Origin: Nonomuraea typhae
GTDB taxonomy: Bacteria > Actinomycetota > Actinomycetes > Streptosporangiales > Streptosporangiaceae
DNA: 64,000 bases
Reading direction: 5' to 3'
Assembly: GCF_009760925.1 (NCBI RefSeq)
Contig: NZ_VRLV01000002.1
Span: 682,001-746,000, forward strand
A model generated the notes under the pieces. The model did no database searches. It saw only the letters and a list, made by a program, of their open reading frames with translations, and was not told the origin of the DNA. Shown here in pieces: positions 52,513 to 61,429 of this stretch (position 1 is the stretch's first letter; every line of letters begins with the position of its first letter). Position numbers and translations under genes: made by a program.

Positions 52513-53790
52513 ATGGTCTTCACCAACTGGGCCGGAAACCAGACGAGCACCCCCGCCGAGGTGCGCACCCCCTCCTCCGTCGAGGACGTGGTGCGCGCCG
52601 TGCACGACGCCGCCCGCACCGGACGGCACGTCCGCATGGTCGGAACGGGCCACTCCTTCACCGGGGTGGCCCTCACCGACGGCATCATGCTGCGCCCCAC
52701 CGGCCTGTCCGGCATCAGGACCTGGGACCCCGACCGGGTGACCGTCCTGGCGGGAACCCGGCTCAAGCACCTCAACGAGATGCTCGACCAGCGCGGCCTC
52801 GCCCTGGCCAACATGGGCGACATCACCGAGCAGACCGTCGCCGGAGCCATCCAGACCGGCACCCACGGCACCGGCCGCGACAGCGGCGGCCTGGCCGACC
52901 AGGTCACCGAGTTCGAACTGGTGCTGGCCGACGGCTCGGTCACCACCGTCAAGCCGGGCGAGGACCTCTTCGACGCCGCCCGGGTCGGACTGGGCGCGCT
53001 CGGCATCCTGACCGCGGTCACCCTGCGCGTCGAGCCCGCCTTCCTCCTGCACAACCGGCGCCGCCGCATGTCGCTGACCGGCATCCTGTCCTCACTGGAC
53101 ACCATGACCTCGGCCAACGAGCACCTCGACTTCTTCTGGGTGCCCCACACCGACGCCTGCCTGGTCAAGACCAACAACCGCAACCCCGGGCCGGCCCGGC
53201 CGCCGAGCCCGTTCAAGCACTGGCTGGACGCGGTGTTCCTGGAGAACACCGTCTTCGGCGCCGCCTGCGCGCTCGGGGCCCGGGTACCCGCGCTCATCCC
53301 GCGGATCAACGCGCTCACCGCCGCGGCGCTCGGGGACTCGGAGTCGGTGGACACCTCTTACAAGATCTTCACGGCTCAGCGGGACGTGCGGTTCCTGGAG
53401 ATGGAGTACGCCGTTCCCCGGGAGCACCTCGGGCAGGCGCTGCGCGAGACCCGTGACCTCGTCGAGCGGATGGGCTGGCGGATCACGTTCCCGGTCGAGG
53501 TGCGGGTGACGCCCCCCAGCACCGCGTGGCTGTCCACGGCGTACGGCCGGGCGTCGGCGTACGTCGCCTGCCACATCTACCGGGACACGCCCAATCCCGG
53601 CTACTTCGCGGGCGTGGAGGAGATCATGACGCGCCTCGGGGGACGTCCTCATTGGGGGAAGATGCACACCCAGGACGCGTCCTACTTTTCTACGGTTTAT
53701 CCGAAATTTCGGGATTTTGTGGAGCTGAGGGATCGGCTGGACCCCCAGCGGATCTTCACCAACGGCTACCTGGAGACCGTCCTCGGCTAA
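52513..53790 (+). CDS. FAD-linked oxidase, D-arabinono-1,4-lactone oxidase family
   Basis: A 425-residue flavoprotein with the PCMH FAD-binding domain (RMVGTGHSFTGVALTDGIMLR, TITEQTVAGAIQTGTHGTGR, LGALGILTAVTLRVEPA) and a C-terminal ALO domain ending GRPHWGKMHTQDASYF, where the HWGK motif is diagnostic. It oxidises a sugar lactone or alcohol, possibly alditol or L-gulonolactone types, with oxygen. It has no signal. It is preceded by a palindrome. Confidence 0.94.
   Translation: MVFTNWAGNQTSTPAEVRTPSSVEDVVRAVHDAARTGRHVRMVGTGHSFTGVALTDGIMLRPTGLSGIRTWDPDRVTVLAGTRLKHLNEMLDQRGLALANMGDITEQTVAGAIQTGTHGTGRDSGGLADQVTEFELVLADGSVTTVKPGEDLFDAARVGLGALGILTAVTLRVEPAFLLHNRRRRMSLTGILSSLDTMTSANEHLDFFWVPHTDACLVKTNNRNPGPARPPSPFKHWLDAVFLENTVFGAACALGARVPALIPRINALTAAALGDSESVDTSYKIFTAQRDVRFLEMEYAVPREHLGQALRETRDLVERMGWRITFPVEVRVTPPSTAWLSTAYGRASAYVACHIYRDTPNPGYFAGVEEIMTRLGGRPHWGKMHTQDASYFSTVYPKFRDFVELRDRLDPQRIFTNGYLETVLG
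53703..53710. repeat. GAAATTTC island in the lactone oxidase gene
   Basis: The perfect palindrome CCGAAATTTCGG (53701-53712) lies in the 3' part of the lactone oxidase gene within an AT-richer patch (about 53688-53720). It shares the CCGAAATWTCG core with the islands in the paa cluster. Confidence 0.35.
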
Positions 53791-54719
53791 CCGCCCGGGA
53801 TCGTGGCGCGCTCCTGGTCGCCGGCCGGGTCGTCCGGAGGCGGCGTGGCCTCCGCGGGCGGGCCCGTCTGCTCCTCCGGCGGCGTCGAGGTGGGGTCCTC
53901 CGTCGGCTCGTCCGTCGCCGTGTTCGTCCACGTCGGCGTGGGCTTCGGCGTCGCCGTCTTGCTCGGCTTCGGCGTGGGGGTGGGTGTCGGCGTGGGCGCC
54001 GGCGTGCCGGTCGGGTGCTCCTCGTGCCGCGTCGCGGGGGGCTCCTCCTCCCTCTCGGGCCCGTCCTCCTTCGCCGGAGCCTTGTCCTCCTGAACGGAGG
54101 CGGGCTTCTTGCCGGGCAGCTGGTCCGGGATCGACGAGCCGCTGACCGCCTGGTAGACGAGGATCGCGCCCATGCTGATCGCGAAGATCAGGGAGGCGGC
54201 GAACCCCAGCTTCAGCCAGGGCAGCGGCTTGCGCCCCTCCGGCTCCGGGAGCGGCCCGCTCTGGAACGTGCCACTCCCCGCCCCCACGGCCGCCATCGGA
54301 CGGGTGCCACCGTCCTCCTTCACCGCCTCGCGCACGGCTGTCAGGTCGAGCACCTCGGTGTCCTCCGTGGCAGCCGCGCCGTACCGGCTCGTGAGCTCGG
54401 GCGGCGGGTCGTCGCGGACGGTGGCGTGCGCCGCGGTGGCCAGTTCGCCCTCGCCGTCGCGGTGCGGCGGCACCTCTCCGCCCGTCTGGTTGTCGCCGAA
54501 GGCCAGGACCGCGTGTTCCTTGACCTTCTCGCCGGTCCGCTTCAGGTAGTGCGTGTAGATCGCGCTGCCGACCGTGCTGGCCACGCTGGCCACGGCCGCG
54601 CCGATCACCGTCCCCGCCACCCCGAGGTACGAGGCGGCCACCGCCGCCGTCACCGCGGCCAGGGCTCCGCCGAGGACCTGCGGCACGCTCAGCTCGAACC
54701 TCCGCTGCTCGCCGCTCAT
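53787..54719 (-). CDS. Membrane protein with Pro/Thr-rich extracytoplasmic tail
   Basis: A 310-residue protein of unrecognised family. It has an N-terminal hydrophobic region of about 15-55 residues (GGALAAVTAAVAASYLGVAG, AAVASVASTVGSAIYTHYL), a polar middle, a second membrane helix (LKLGFAASLIFAISMGAILVYQAV, about 185-205) and a 100-residue Pro/Thr/Glu-rich tail with TPTPTPTPKPSK. The tail looks like a wall-spanning spacer. Convergent overlap of four bases with the oxidase gene. Confidence 0.75.
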   Translation of the reverse strand: MSGEQRRFELSVPQVLGGALAAVTAAVAASYLGVAGTVIGAAVASVASTVGSAIYTHYLKRTGEKVKEHAVLAFGDNQTGGEVPPHRDGEGELATAAHATVRDDPPPELTSRYGAAATEDTEVLDLTAVREAVKEDGGTRPMAAVGAGSGTFQSGPLPEPEGRKPLPWLKLGFAASLIFAISMGAILVYQAVSGSSIPDQLPGKKPASVQEDKAPAKEDGPEREEEPPATRHEEHPTGTPAPTPTPTPTPKPSKTATPKPTPTWTNTATDEPTEDPTSTPPEEQTGPPAEATPPPDDPAGDQERATIPGG

Positions 54720-54846
54720 CCTCCGGATCAGTCCCTTCTCGTCATGCGCCTCTTGTCATGCGCCAGGTAAAGAGCTTCTTCGTGAATAGACGCGAGTGCG
54801 TGTCCCGTTGTTCCTGTGACGTGCGCGACAGGAAGGCTCAAGGGTC

Positions 54847-55983
54847 GTGCCCCGCCGATTCGGACTGCCCTCCGTTTATGCCGCCGCGGCCGTGGCCACG
54901 GCCGTCACGACCGTCGCTCCGCTGGCCGTCACCCAGCCCGCCTCCGGCCTCTCCGCCCGGCCCCCGGTGACCGAGCCCACACGGCCCTACATCGTGACCG
55001 CGCGCAGCCGCGGCGACGTGCGCGACCTGGTCAGTCAAGCGCGCTGGCGGGTCCGCCGCTACTACACCGCCGCCCTGCCCGGCTTCGCGGCATGGCTGAG
55101 CGACCGCGAGGCCGCCGAACTCCGCGCCGACCCCCGCGTGCGCTCCCTCGAACCCGACCGGCACGTCCAGCCCATGGACCGCTGGGGCCTCGACCGTCTC
55201 GACGAGCGCGAACTCCCCATGGACGGCGGCCGCTTCCGCACCTCGGCCACCGGCCGCGGCACCACGGTCTACGTGCTCGACAGCGGCGTCGACGTCACCC
55301 ACCGCGAGTTCGGGGACCGAGCCTGGCGCGCCTTCGACGCCACCGGCGGCCGCGGCGCCGACTGCAGCGGCCACGGCACCCACGTGGCCGGCATCGTCGC
55401 GGGCCGCACGTACGGCGTGGCGCCGCAGGCCAGGATCGCCTCGGTGAAGGTGCTCGGCTGCGACTCCGGCGCGATGTCGGACGTGATCGCCGGGATCGAC
55501 TGGGTGCGCGGCCACGCCCGCGGCCCCGCGGTGGCCAACATGTCGATCGCCGGCCGGCCCTCCCCCGCCCTGGACACCGCCGTGCGCAACCTCACCCGGG
55601 CCGGCGTCCTGGTCGTCGCGGCGGCCGGCAACTCCGGCGAGAGCGCCTGCTCCCTCTCCCCCGCCCGCAGGGCCTTCGCCGTGGCCGCCACCGACGACGA
55701 GGACCGGCGGGCGTCGTTCTCCGGCCACGGCCCCTGCGTCGACCTGTACGCGCCGGGCGTCGACGTGCTGTCCGCCTGGCCCGACGAAAGGACGCGCAAG
55801 AAGAGCGGCACCTCACTCGCCGCCCCCCACGTGGCCGGAGTGGCCGCCCTTTACCTGGAGTCCCATCGCGACTCCAGCCCGTCATCTCTCGCGTCTTGGC
55901 TCAAGTCCACCGCGACGCGCGGCGCGATTCGTCAGAATCCGACGAGGACCCCTAACCTCCTGCTGCACGCAGGCGGGCTTTAA
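54847..55983 (+). CDS. Secreted subtilisin-like serine protease (S8)
   Basis: A 378-residue exported protease with a signal-like N-terminus (YAAAAVATAVTTVAPLAVT), an inhibitor_I9-like propeptide (YIVTARSRGDVRDLV to VRSLEPDRHVQ) and the S8 domain. The catalytic Asp is in VYVLDSGVDVTH, His in CSGHGTHVAGIV, the oxyanion Asn in AAAGNSGE and Ser in SGTSLAAPHVAG. There is no C-terminal anchor. The GTG start lies after a weak AAGG. Confidence 0.94.
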   Translation: MPRRFGLPSVYAAAAVATAVTTVAPLAVTQPASGLSARPPVTEPTRPYIVTARSRGDVRDLVSQARWRVRRYYTAALPGFAAWLSDREAAELRADPRVRSLEPDRHVQPMDRWGLDRLDERELPMDGGRFRTSATGRGTTVYVLDSGVDVTHREFGDRAWRAFDATGGRGADCSGHGTHVAGIVAGRTYGVAPQARIASVKVLGCDSGAMSDVIAGIDWVRGHARGPAVANMSIAGRPSPALDTAVRNLTRAGVLVVAAAGNSGESACSLSPARRAFAVAATDDEDRRASFSGHGPCVDLYAPGVDVLSAWPDERTRKKSGTSLAAPHVAGVAALYLESHRDSSPSSLASWLKSTATRGAIRQNPTRTPNLLLHAGGL

Positions 55984-56141
55984 GGATGGATTCGACAAAT
56001 GTGACCGGCGTCACAACGCTTGGGGAGTATCCCAGGCAGGCGATGTTCGGACATGCCGGGTACGGTGCTGGCAGGCAACCGGCACACGCGAGAGACTCAA
56101 GGGTCCGGGGGAAGAATGAGCGCGCTGACGAAGGGACTCGC

Positions 56142-58715
56142 ATGCAGGAGCTCCGACTCGTCGCGGTGAGTGAGGACGGCACCTACCTCGTCCTGGCGAC
56201 TGCCGGGCGGGGCACGCGGTTCACGCTCCCCGTGGACGACCGGCTCCGCGCTGCCGTCCGCGGAAACTTCTCCCGTCTCGGCCAGTACGAGATCGAAGTG
56301 GAGAGTCCGTTGCGCCCCAAGGAGATCCAGGCTCGCATTCGCGCCGGAGAGACCGCGGAGGAGATCGCCGCGACCGCGGGTATCCCGGTCGAGCGCGTCC
56401 GCTGGTTCGAGGGCCCCGTGCTCCAGGAGCGGGAGTACGTCGCCCAGCAGGCGCAGCGCGTCGCCGTACGCATGCCTGGAGAATCCGCGCCAGGTCCGAC
56501 ACTCGGTGACCTCGTCGCCGAACGCCTCACCCGCCGCGGCGTGCCCACCGACGAGATCGACTGGGACTCCGCCAAGCGCGACGACGGCCTGTGGCGGGTC
56601 AAGCTCGGCTACGTCTGGAACGGTCACACCCGCCACGCCGAGTGGCTGTTCGACCCGCGCAAGCGGCACGTGACCCCGCACGACGACGAGTCCATGCGGC
56701 TGTCGGCGGCCGACTTCGACCCGAACCCGCCGGCCGAGGACACCACGGTCACCCCGTTCACGCCGCGCACCGCCAAACTGCAGCCCGTGCCGCCCCTGCC
56801 TTCCGTGGTACGGCACGAGCCCCCTACCGTGGTCCGGCCCGCCGACTACCCGGGGGCCCGCGAGGGCTTCCCGCCGGGACGCGGCGCCCACCCGGCCGCC
56901 CGGGACGCCTTCCCGCCGGTCCGCGACCACTTCCCGCCCGGCCGCGACAGCATCCCGCCGGCCCGGGACGCCTTCCCCGGCAGCCGGGACTTCCCCGCTC
57001 CTCCGGGCCGGGACTTCCCGGCAACCGGCTCACCCGCCGGACGCGACGGCCTGCCCGCCAACCGGGGAGAGAGCGGCCTCGGCCGCCCGTCCGACGCGCT
57101 CGCGTATCCTCCCGACGCCACCTCGCTGAACCGCGGGTATGCGCCCGACGGGACCGTGTCAGGGGAGCGTCCGCCCATCCCGGCCGACACGCGCGGCGAG
57201 GAGCCCCTCACCCGGACCCCTGCCAACTGGCACCCGGACTTCTCCACCCCCCGGCCCGACCGGTCGCCGGTGCGGGACGCCGACGCCATCTACGCCCCGG
57301 CCCCTGCCGAGCCCACCCCGGCACCCCCGGCACAGCCCGCCCCTGCGGCCTCGGTTCAGCCCGCCTCGGCACCTCCAGTTCAGCCCGCTCCGGTACCCGC
57401 GGCACAGCCCGCTCCGGCACCTCCGGCTCAGCCCGCTCCGGCACCCCTGGCACAGCCCGCTCCTGCGGCCTCGGCCCCCGCGCCCACGGCGCAACCTGAG
57501 CCTGCTCCGGCGCCCCCGCAGGAGGCCCTTGCCCCTGCGCAGGCGCCCGCTGTGGAGGCGCCCGCTGTGGAGGCGGAGCGTGCGGTGCCGGAACCCGTCG
57601 TGTCCGCAGAAGCGCCGGTGGCCGCCCAGCCTGCGGAGGCCGGCGCCCCGCAGGTGGCCGTCAGCGCCCCGCAGGCCGCCCCTGCCCAGCCCGCACAAAC
57701 GCGACCGGAACCCGCCGTGGCGACCGCCGAGGCCCAGCCGGCCGCGTCAGAGGCCGCGGAATCCAACGTGACTCAGGTGGAGGTCCCCAAGGCCGAGATC
57801 CCGCAGGCTGCCATGCAGCAGGCGGAGGCCGTCGCCGAGGTCTCCACGGCCACCGAGGTCTCCGAGGTGGCCGCACCCGAGGCGGCCGAGACGGCCCCGG
57901 ACCAGGCGCCCGTGGCCGTGGCCACTCAGACCGAGGCTCCCGCAGCCGCTCCGGCCCAGGCTCCGGCCGCGGATCAGGCCCAGGTTCCGGCCGCGGATCA
58001 GGCTGAGGTCTCCGAGTCACCGCAGAAGGCCCAGCAGGAGAGCCCGCCCGTGGCGCAGGCCGCGACGGCGGAGCCCTCCGCGTCCGCTGAGGCGCCCGGC
58101 CTGCCCAAGGCCGATGCGCCCACGGTCAAGGCGCCCGAGGCGGACTCCACCCCGGCCCAGAACACCCCGGTCCCGGAGACCAAGGAGCCCCAAGCCACGG
58201 CAGCGGAGGCCCCGGCACCCAAGGCAGAGGCTCCCCAAAGCCAGGCACCCAAGGCTGAAGCAACCCAGAGCCAGGCACCCAAGGCAGAGGCCGCACAGAG
58301 CCAGCCGCCCAGGGCTGAGGCCGCACAGAGCCAGCCCACTGACGCCACCCAGGGCCGGCCCGAGAAGGCCGCGACCGCCGATGTGCCCAAGGCCGAGACG
58401 GCAGAAGCCCCGAAGGCCGACGCTTCCCCTGTGGCGAAGACCGAGGCGCCAGAAGCCGAAGCCAAGGCCGAGGCACCGGAAGCCGAGGCTCAGGCGGCCG
58501 AGGAGGCCAAGCCTGAGGAGCGCCCGGTGCCGCCGGCCAGGGATGGCAAGGAGGGGCCCGTCCCCAAGCCCAAGCCGAAGGAGCAGCCGCCGGTACCCGT
58601 CCCGTCACCGCCTCCGGCCCCCGCGGCGCGGCAGGCGAAGAAGGGTTCGAGGGGACGCCGCGCCTCGGTCCCGACCTGGGACGAGATAATGTTCGGCGCC
58701 CGCAAGCAGGACTGA
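56142..58715 (+). CDS. sepH: SepH (DUF3071) septation protein with very long disordered region
   Basis: An 857-residue protein. The N-terminal DUF3071 domain (about 1-200: MQELRLVAVSEDGTYLVLA, SPLRPKEIQARIRAGETAEEIA, HTRHAEWLFDPRKRHV) binds FtsZ in SepH, with a helix-turn-helix-like part. The C-terminal conserved motif is GRRASVPTWDEIMFGARKQ. Streptomyces SepH is roughly 340 residues; here the linker of about 600 residues is Pro/Ala/Glu/Gln-rich with RD-containing and PAPA repeats. The ATG at 56142 has AAGGGA five bases upstream, so the longer frame from 55986 is not used. Positive regulation of cell division is inferred by family. Confidence 0.92.
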   Translation: MQELRLVAVSEDGTYLVLATAGRGTRFTLPVDDRLRAAVRGNFSRLGQYEIEVESPLRPKEIQARIRAGETAEEIAATAGIPVERVRWFEGPVLQEREYVAQQAQRVAVRMPGESAPGPTLGDLVAERLTRRGVPTDEIDWDSAKRDDGLWRVKLGYVWNGHTRHAEWLFDPRKRHVTPHDDESMRLSAADFDPNPPAEDTTVTPFTPRTAKLQPVPPLPSVVRHEPPTVVRPADYPGAREGFPPGRGAHPAARDAFPPVRDHFPPGRDSIPPARDAFPGSRDFPAPPGRDFPATGSPAGRDGLPANRGESGLGRPSDALAYPPDATSLNRGYAPDGTVSGERPPIPADTRGEEPLTRTPANWHPDFSTPRPDRSPVRDADAIYAPAPAEPTPAPPAQPAPAASVQPASAPPVQPAPVPAAQPAPAPPAQPAPAPLAQPAPAASAPAPTAQPEPAPAPPQEALAPAQAPAVEAPAVEAERAVPEPVVSAEAPVAAQPAEAGAPQVAVSAPQAAPAQPAQTRPEPAVATAEAQPAASEAAESNVTQVEVPKAEIPQAAMQQAEAVAEVSTATEVSEVAAPEAAETAPDQAPVAVATQTEAPAAAPAQAPAADQAQVPAADQAEVSESPQKAQQESPPVAQAATAEPSASAEAPGLPKADAPTVKAPEADSTPAQNTPVPETKEPQATAAEAPAPKAEAPQSQAPKAEATQSQAPKAEAAQSQPPRAEAAQSQPTDATQGRPEKAATADVPKAETAEAPKADASPVAKTEAPEAEAKAEAPEAEAQAAEEAKPEERPVPPARDGKEGPVPKPKPKEQPPVPVPSPPPAPAARQAKKGSRGRRASVPTWDEIMFGARKQD
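56860..58540 (+). repeat. Low-complexity repeat region encoding the SepH linker
   Basis: Successive repeat types occur: PPxRDxFP units near 56860-57060, PAPAPxAQ units (24 bp) near 57300-57500, QAPAADQAQVPAADQ near 57950-58010, and KAEAxQSQ units (24 bp) near 58220-58340. Unit lengths are multiples of three, so they can expand in frame. Confidence 0.8.
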
Positions 58716-58723
58716 CGCCGCAT

Positions 58724-58759
58724 ACGCACGGCCGGCCACGGAATCGGCCGGCCGTGCGT
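58724..58759. terminator. Hairpin terminator after sepH
   Basis: A perfect 14-bp inverted repeat (58724-58737 with 58746-58759) and an 8-base loop lies nine bases past the sepH stop. It has no U-tract, as is common in actinobacteria. It probably ends the sepH transcript. Confidence 0.75.
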
Positions 58760-58957
58760 CGTGTCGGCGGGCTGTGTGTCCGACTGTCGGGCGCCCGCGG
58801 ACCGGCCCCGGCGCACGACGGCGGGAGGCGCCCACTCGGCCCCGCCGTAAAGAAACCACCCAGCACCGGAGCTGAGCCCGGCGACGCCCGCGCAACCCCG
58901 CCCGAAGAGCCACGCAAAGCGGCCCGCACACGCCTCGCGGCGGCCCGCTCAGAAGGC

Positions 58958-59058
58958 GCCCGCTCAGAGAACGGGCGGCCTCTCAGAGGACGGGCGGGCG
59001 CCCAGAGAACGGGCGGGGCCCAGAGAACAGGCGGGCGCTCAGAGGACGGGCGGGCGCT
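58958..59058. repeat. 18-20 bp GC-rich tandem repeats at the end of the PH-domain gene
   Basis: About five imperfect units of the form CAGAGAACGGGCGGGC or CAGAGGACGGGCGGGC repeat from 58958 to 59058, overlapping the last codons and the downstream region of the convergent PH-domain gene. This may form alternating hairpins or simply be slippage-prone DNA. Confidence 0.7.
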
Positions 59059-60805
59059 CCGCGCTGGGGGACAGGAAGGGCGCGATCCAGTCGGGTGTCA
59101 CCTCGGCCGGGAAGGCGACCGCCTGGGCGTTGGAGACGTCCAGGGCCGAGTAGCCGCCCTCGCCCGCGCCCACGCCCGCCACGAGCGTCACCACGCCCGC
59201 GCGGCGCTGGAACCACGTCTGGCGGATCCGCCACCCCACCACGGCCCGCCGCTCGAACACCGCCTGCGAGCGCCGCAGCGACCCCGAGCGCACCGACAGC
59301 CGCACCCCGTCGTAGGCGTGCCCCAGCGAGCGGTACCGGTCGAGCCCCAGCGGCACCCCCGCTCCGGCGAGCAGGAGCGCGATCACGGCCAGCGTCCACC
59401 ACACCCCCGAGCCGATCGTCACCGCGGCGACGGAGGACGCCAGCGCCACACCCGCCCAGGGGGCGATGGCGCGGAACAGGCGCCGCTCGCGCGCCGCGGG
59501 CGGGTGGGGGCGCAGCGGGGTGGTGAAGGGGCCGATGGCGGCGTCGGTGACCTGGGTGGCGACGCCGCGGGGGACGTCGGGCAGGAGCTGTCCGCGGGTC
59601 TGCGAGTCGCCGAGGCCGGTCACGATGGCCCAGACGCGGACGACGCCGGCCCAGCGTTCGGCGAGGGCGTCGGCGATCTCGTAGCCGCGTACGCGCCCGG
59701 CTTCCAGGGAGACGCTTCTGCGGTTGATCAGCCCGCGTTCGGCGACGAGGTAGCCGTCGCGTTCCCTGAGGGTGAAGTCCCAGTTGAACACCGTGTACAT
59801 GACGCCGCCGACCAGCGGCATCGCGACCACCAGGACGACGGCGGCGATCAGCAGCAGCCAGGGGTGGCCCCAGAGCCACTGGCCGGCGCTCCAGGCGGCG
59901 TCGCGGCCGAGGCCGAGCTGTTCGCCCCACTGGAAGGCGAGGCCGATGGCACCGCCCGCCAGCGCGAACGGCGTCAGCAGGTACGCCCCCGACAGCGGCC
60001 CGTACAGCAGCCAGCGGCGCGGCACCCGGATGATCACCCGCTCGGCGTCCTGCCGCGGGGCGCCCTCTTCGGCGGCATCCGGCGCCGCGGCCGGGCGGGC
60101 GGCGGTGGCGCGGTTGCGGAGCAAGACCGCCTTGAGGCGTTCCGCCTCGGCGAGGGTGACGCCGTCGAGCTCGCCCTCCTGCTCGTCGCCGCCGCTGGCT
60201 CCGGTGTCGAGTTTGAGTACGGCGAGGCCGAGCAGGCGGTGCATCGGCGGGGTGGAGATGTCGACGCCCCGGATGCGCTCCAGGGGGATGGTGCGGATGG
60301 AGCGGCTGATCAGGGAGCGTTTGATCTCCATGCGGTCGCCGGCGATGAGGTAGCTGAACGTCGCCCAGCGCACGACGGCGAACACCACGGTCCCGAGCAC
60401 GCCGAGCGCGGCCCACAGGAAGGAACGCGACGAGAACCCGCCGAAGAACAGCACACCGACCAGGGGCAGGACGAGGCTGGGCAGCATACGGACCGGGTCG
60501 ATCAGCAGCACCTTGGGGCTGAGGCGCAGGGGCGGCGGCTGCGGCGAGGGTTGCGATGGCTCAGGCTGTGGCGACTCGGGCTGCTGTGGTGGCTGACCTG
60601 GCCACTGGTGCGCCTCCCCCGGTGGCTGGTCCGGGTGCGCGTGGGCTTCCTGCGGAGGGTACGCGGGAGCCTGAGGCCCGGAGTTCGGGACGGGCCCGGA
60701 GAGCGGAGTGGGCGCGGAGAGCGGAGTGGGCGCGGGGGGTGGGGTGGGCGCGGTGCTGGGCGGGGGTGGGGCCGGGTCGGTGGAGTGCCGGGGTTCGCCG
60801 GTCAT
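59039..60805 (-). CDS. Bacterial PH-domain (YdbT/bPH2) membrane protein
   Basis: A 588-residue protein. An N-terminal Pro/Ser-rich cytosolic region (about 1-95: many PPPAPTPLS-type runs) is followed by membrane segments and PH-like domains: MEIKRSLISRSIRTIPLERIRGVDIST, then DGYLVAERGLINRRSVSLEAGRVRGYEI, and the third, GVRLSVRSGSLRRSQAVFERRAV. It shows the YdbT triplicate plan. It pairs with the smaller gene (ATGA overlap), and in other bacteria this pair may resist or sense envelope stress; the function is not settled. Confidence 0.88.
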   Translation of the reverse strand: MTGEPRHSTDPAPPPPSTAPTPPPAPTPLSAPTPLSGPVPNSGPQAPAYPPQEAHAHPDQPPGEAHQWPGQPPQQPESPQPEPSQPSPQPPPLRLSPKVLLIDPVRMLPSLVLPLVGVLFFGGFSSRSFLWAALGVLGTVVFAVVRWATFSYLIAGDRMEIKRSLISRSIRTIPLERIRGVDISTPPMHRLLGLAVLKLDTGASGGDEQEGELDGVTLAEAERLKAVLLRNRATAARPAAAPDAAEEGAPRQDAERVIIRVPRRWLLYGPLSGAYLLTPFALAGGAIGLAFQWGEQLGLGRDAAWSAGQWLWGHPWLLLIAAVVLVVAMPLVGGVMYTVFNWDFTLRERDGYLVAERGLINRRSVSLEAGRVRGYEIADALAERWAGVVRVWAIVTGLGDSQTRGQLLPDVPRGVATQVTDAAIGPFTTPLRPHPPAARERRLFRAIAPWAGVALASSVAAVTIGSGVWWTLAVIALLLAGAGVPLGLDRYRSLGHAYDGVRLSVRSGSLRRSQAVFERRAVVGWRIRQTWFQRRAGVVTLVAGVGAGEGGYSALDVSNAQAVAFPAEVTPDWIAPFLSPSAERPPVL

Positions 60806-61335
60806 GTGGCGTCGTCCCGGAGCTGCTCGGCACGATGGGCCAGCTGCTCGGCCAGGCCGGCGGCGACGCCGTACTCGAGACCCTTGATGGTCGAGGACCC
60901 GGCGTGAGAGGCGGTTCTGATCTCCAGCGTGGCCAGCCCGAACAGGCGCTCCAGCCACCCCTGCGCCTTGTCCACGGTCTGGATCCGGCTCACGGGCACG
61001 AACACCCATTCCCTGGTCAGGAACCCGGAACGGGCGTAGACCACGTCCCCGGACAGCTCCCACCGGTGTACGGCGTAGCGGACGAACGGCTCGGCGACCA
61101 GGAGCGGCGTGGCCACCAGGCCCACCACCACCGGCAGCACCCACGAGTCGGCGGCGAGCCATCGGGGCACCCACGCCCAGTCGATGCCGTCCAGGAAGCG
61201 GGAGACGACGACGGCCCCGCCCACCAGGAACACGAAGCCGATCAGCGACTCCAGCATCCACAGCTGCCTGGCCTTGGGCGAGACGCGGTGCGCCGGGTCG
61301 CGCAGCGTCGCCGCTCGGGGCTCGGTTTCAGTCAC
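60802..61335 (-). CDS. Bacterial PH-domain protein (YdbS-like)
   Basis: A 177-residue membrane protein with two hydrophobic segments (LIGFVFLVGGAVVV and WVLPVVVGLVATPLLV) and one PH-like domain (YARSGFLTREWVFVPVSRIQTVDKAQGWLERLFGLATLEIRTAS; shown in two overlapping parts of the same domain). The start is a GTG at 61335. The last base of the gene overlaps the start of its larger partner, as in ydbS-ydbT operons. Confidence 0.9.
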   Translation of the reverse strand: MTETEPRAATLRDPAHRVSPKARQLWMLESLIGFVFLVGGAVVVSRFLDGIDWAWVPRWLAADSWVLPVVVGLVATPLLVAEPFVRYAVHRWELSGDVVYARSGFLTREWVFVPVSRIQTVDKAQGWLERLFGLATLEIRTASHAGSSTIKGLEYGVAAGLAEQLAHRAEQLRDDAT

Positions 61336-61429
61336 ACCGCTCAGCTTAGGCGGGGTGAGCGTCAGTGGGACGTCAGCGGCCCTCGTCGGGGGTCAGGGAA
61401 ATGTCAGTGCCGTAGTCCAGAGTTGGTCC

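Noticed and set aside
54847..58715. The S8 protease and sepH as one system
   Set aside because: Each has its own family identity and separate signals; adjacency alone is not evidence.
58754..60907. A 717-codon frame opposite the PH-domain gene
   Set aside because: The minus-strand gene has three PH-like domains and a coupled neighbour; this frame is an Arg/Gly-rich shadow.
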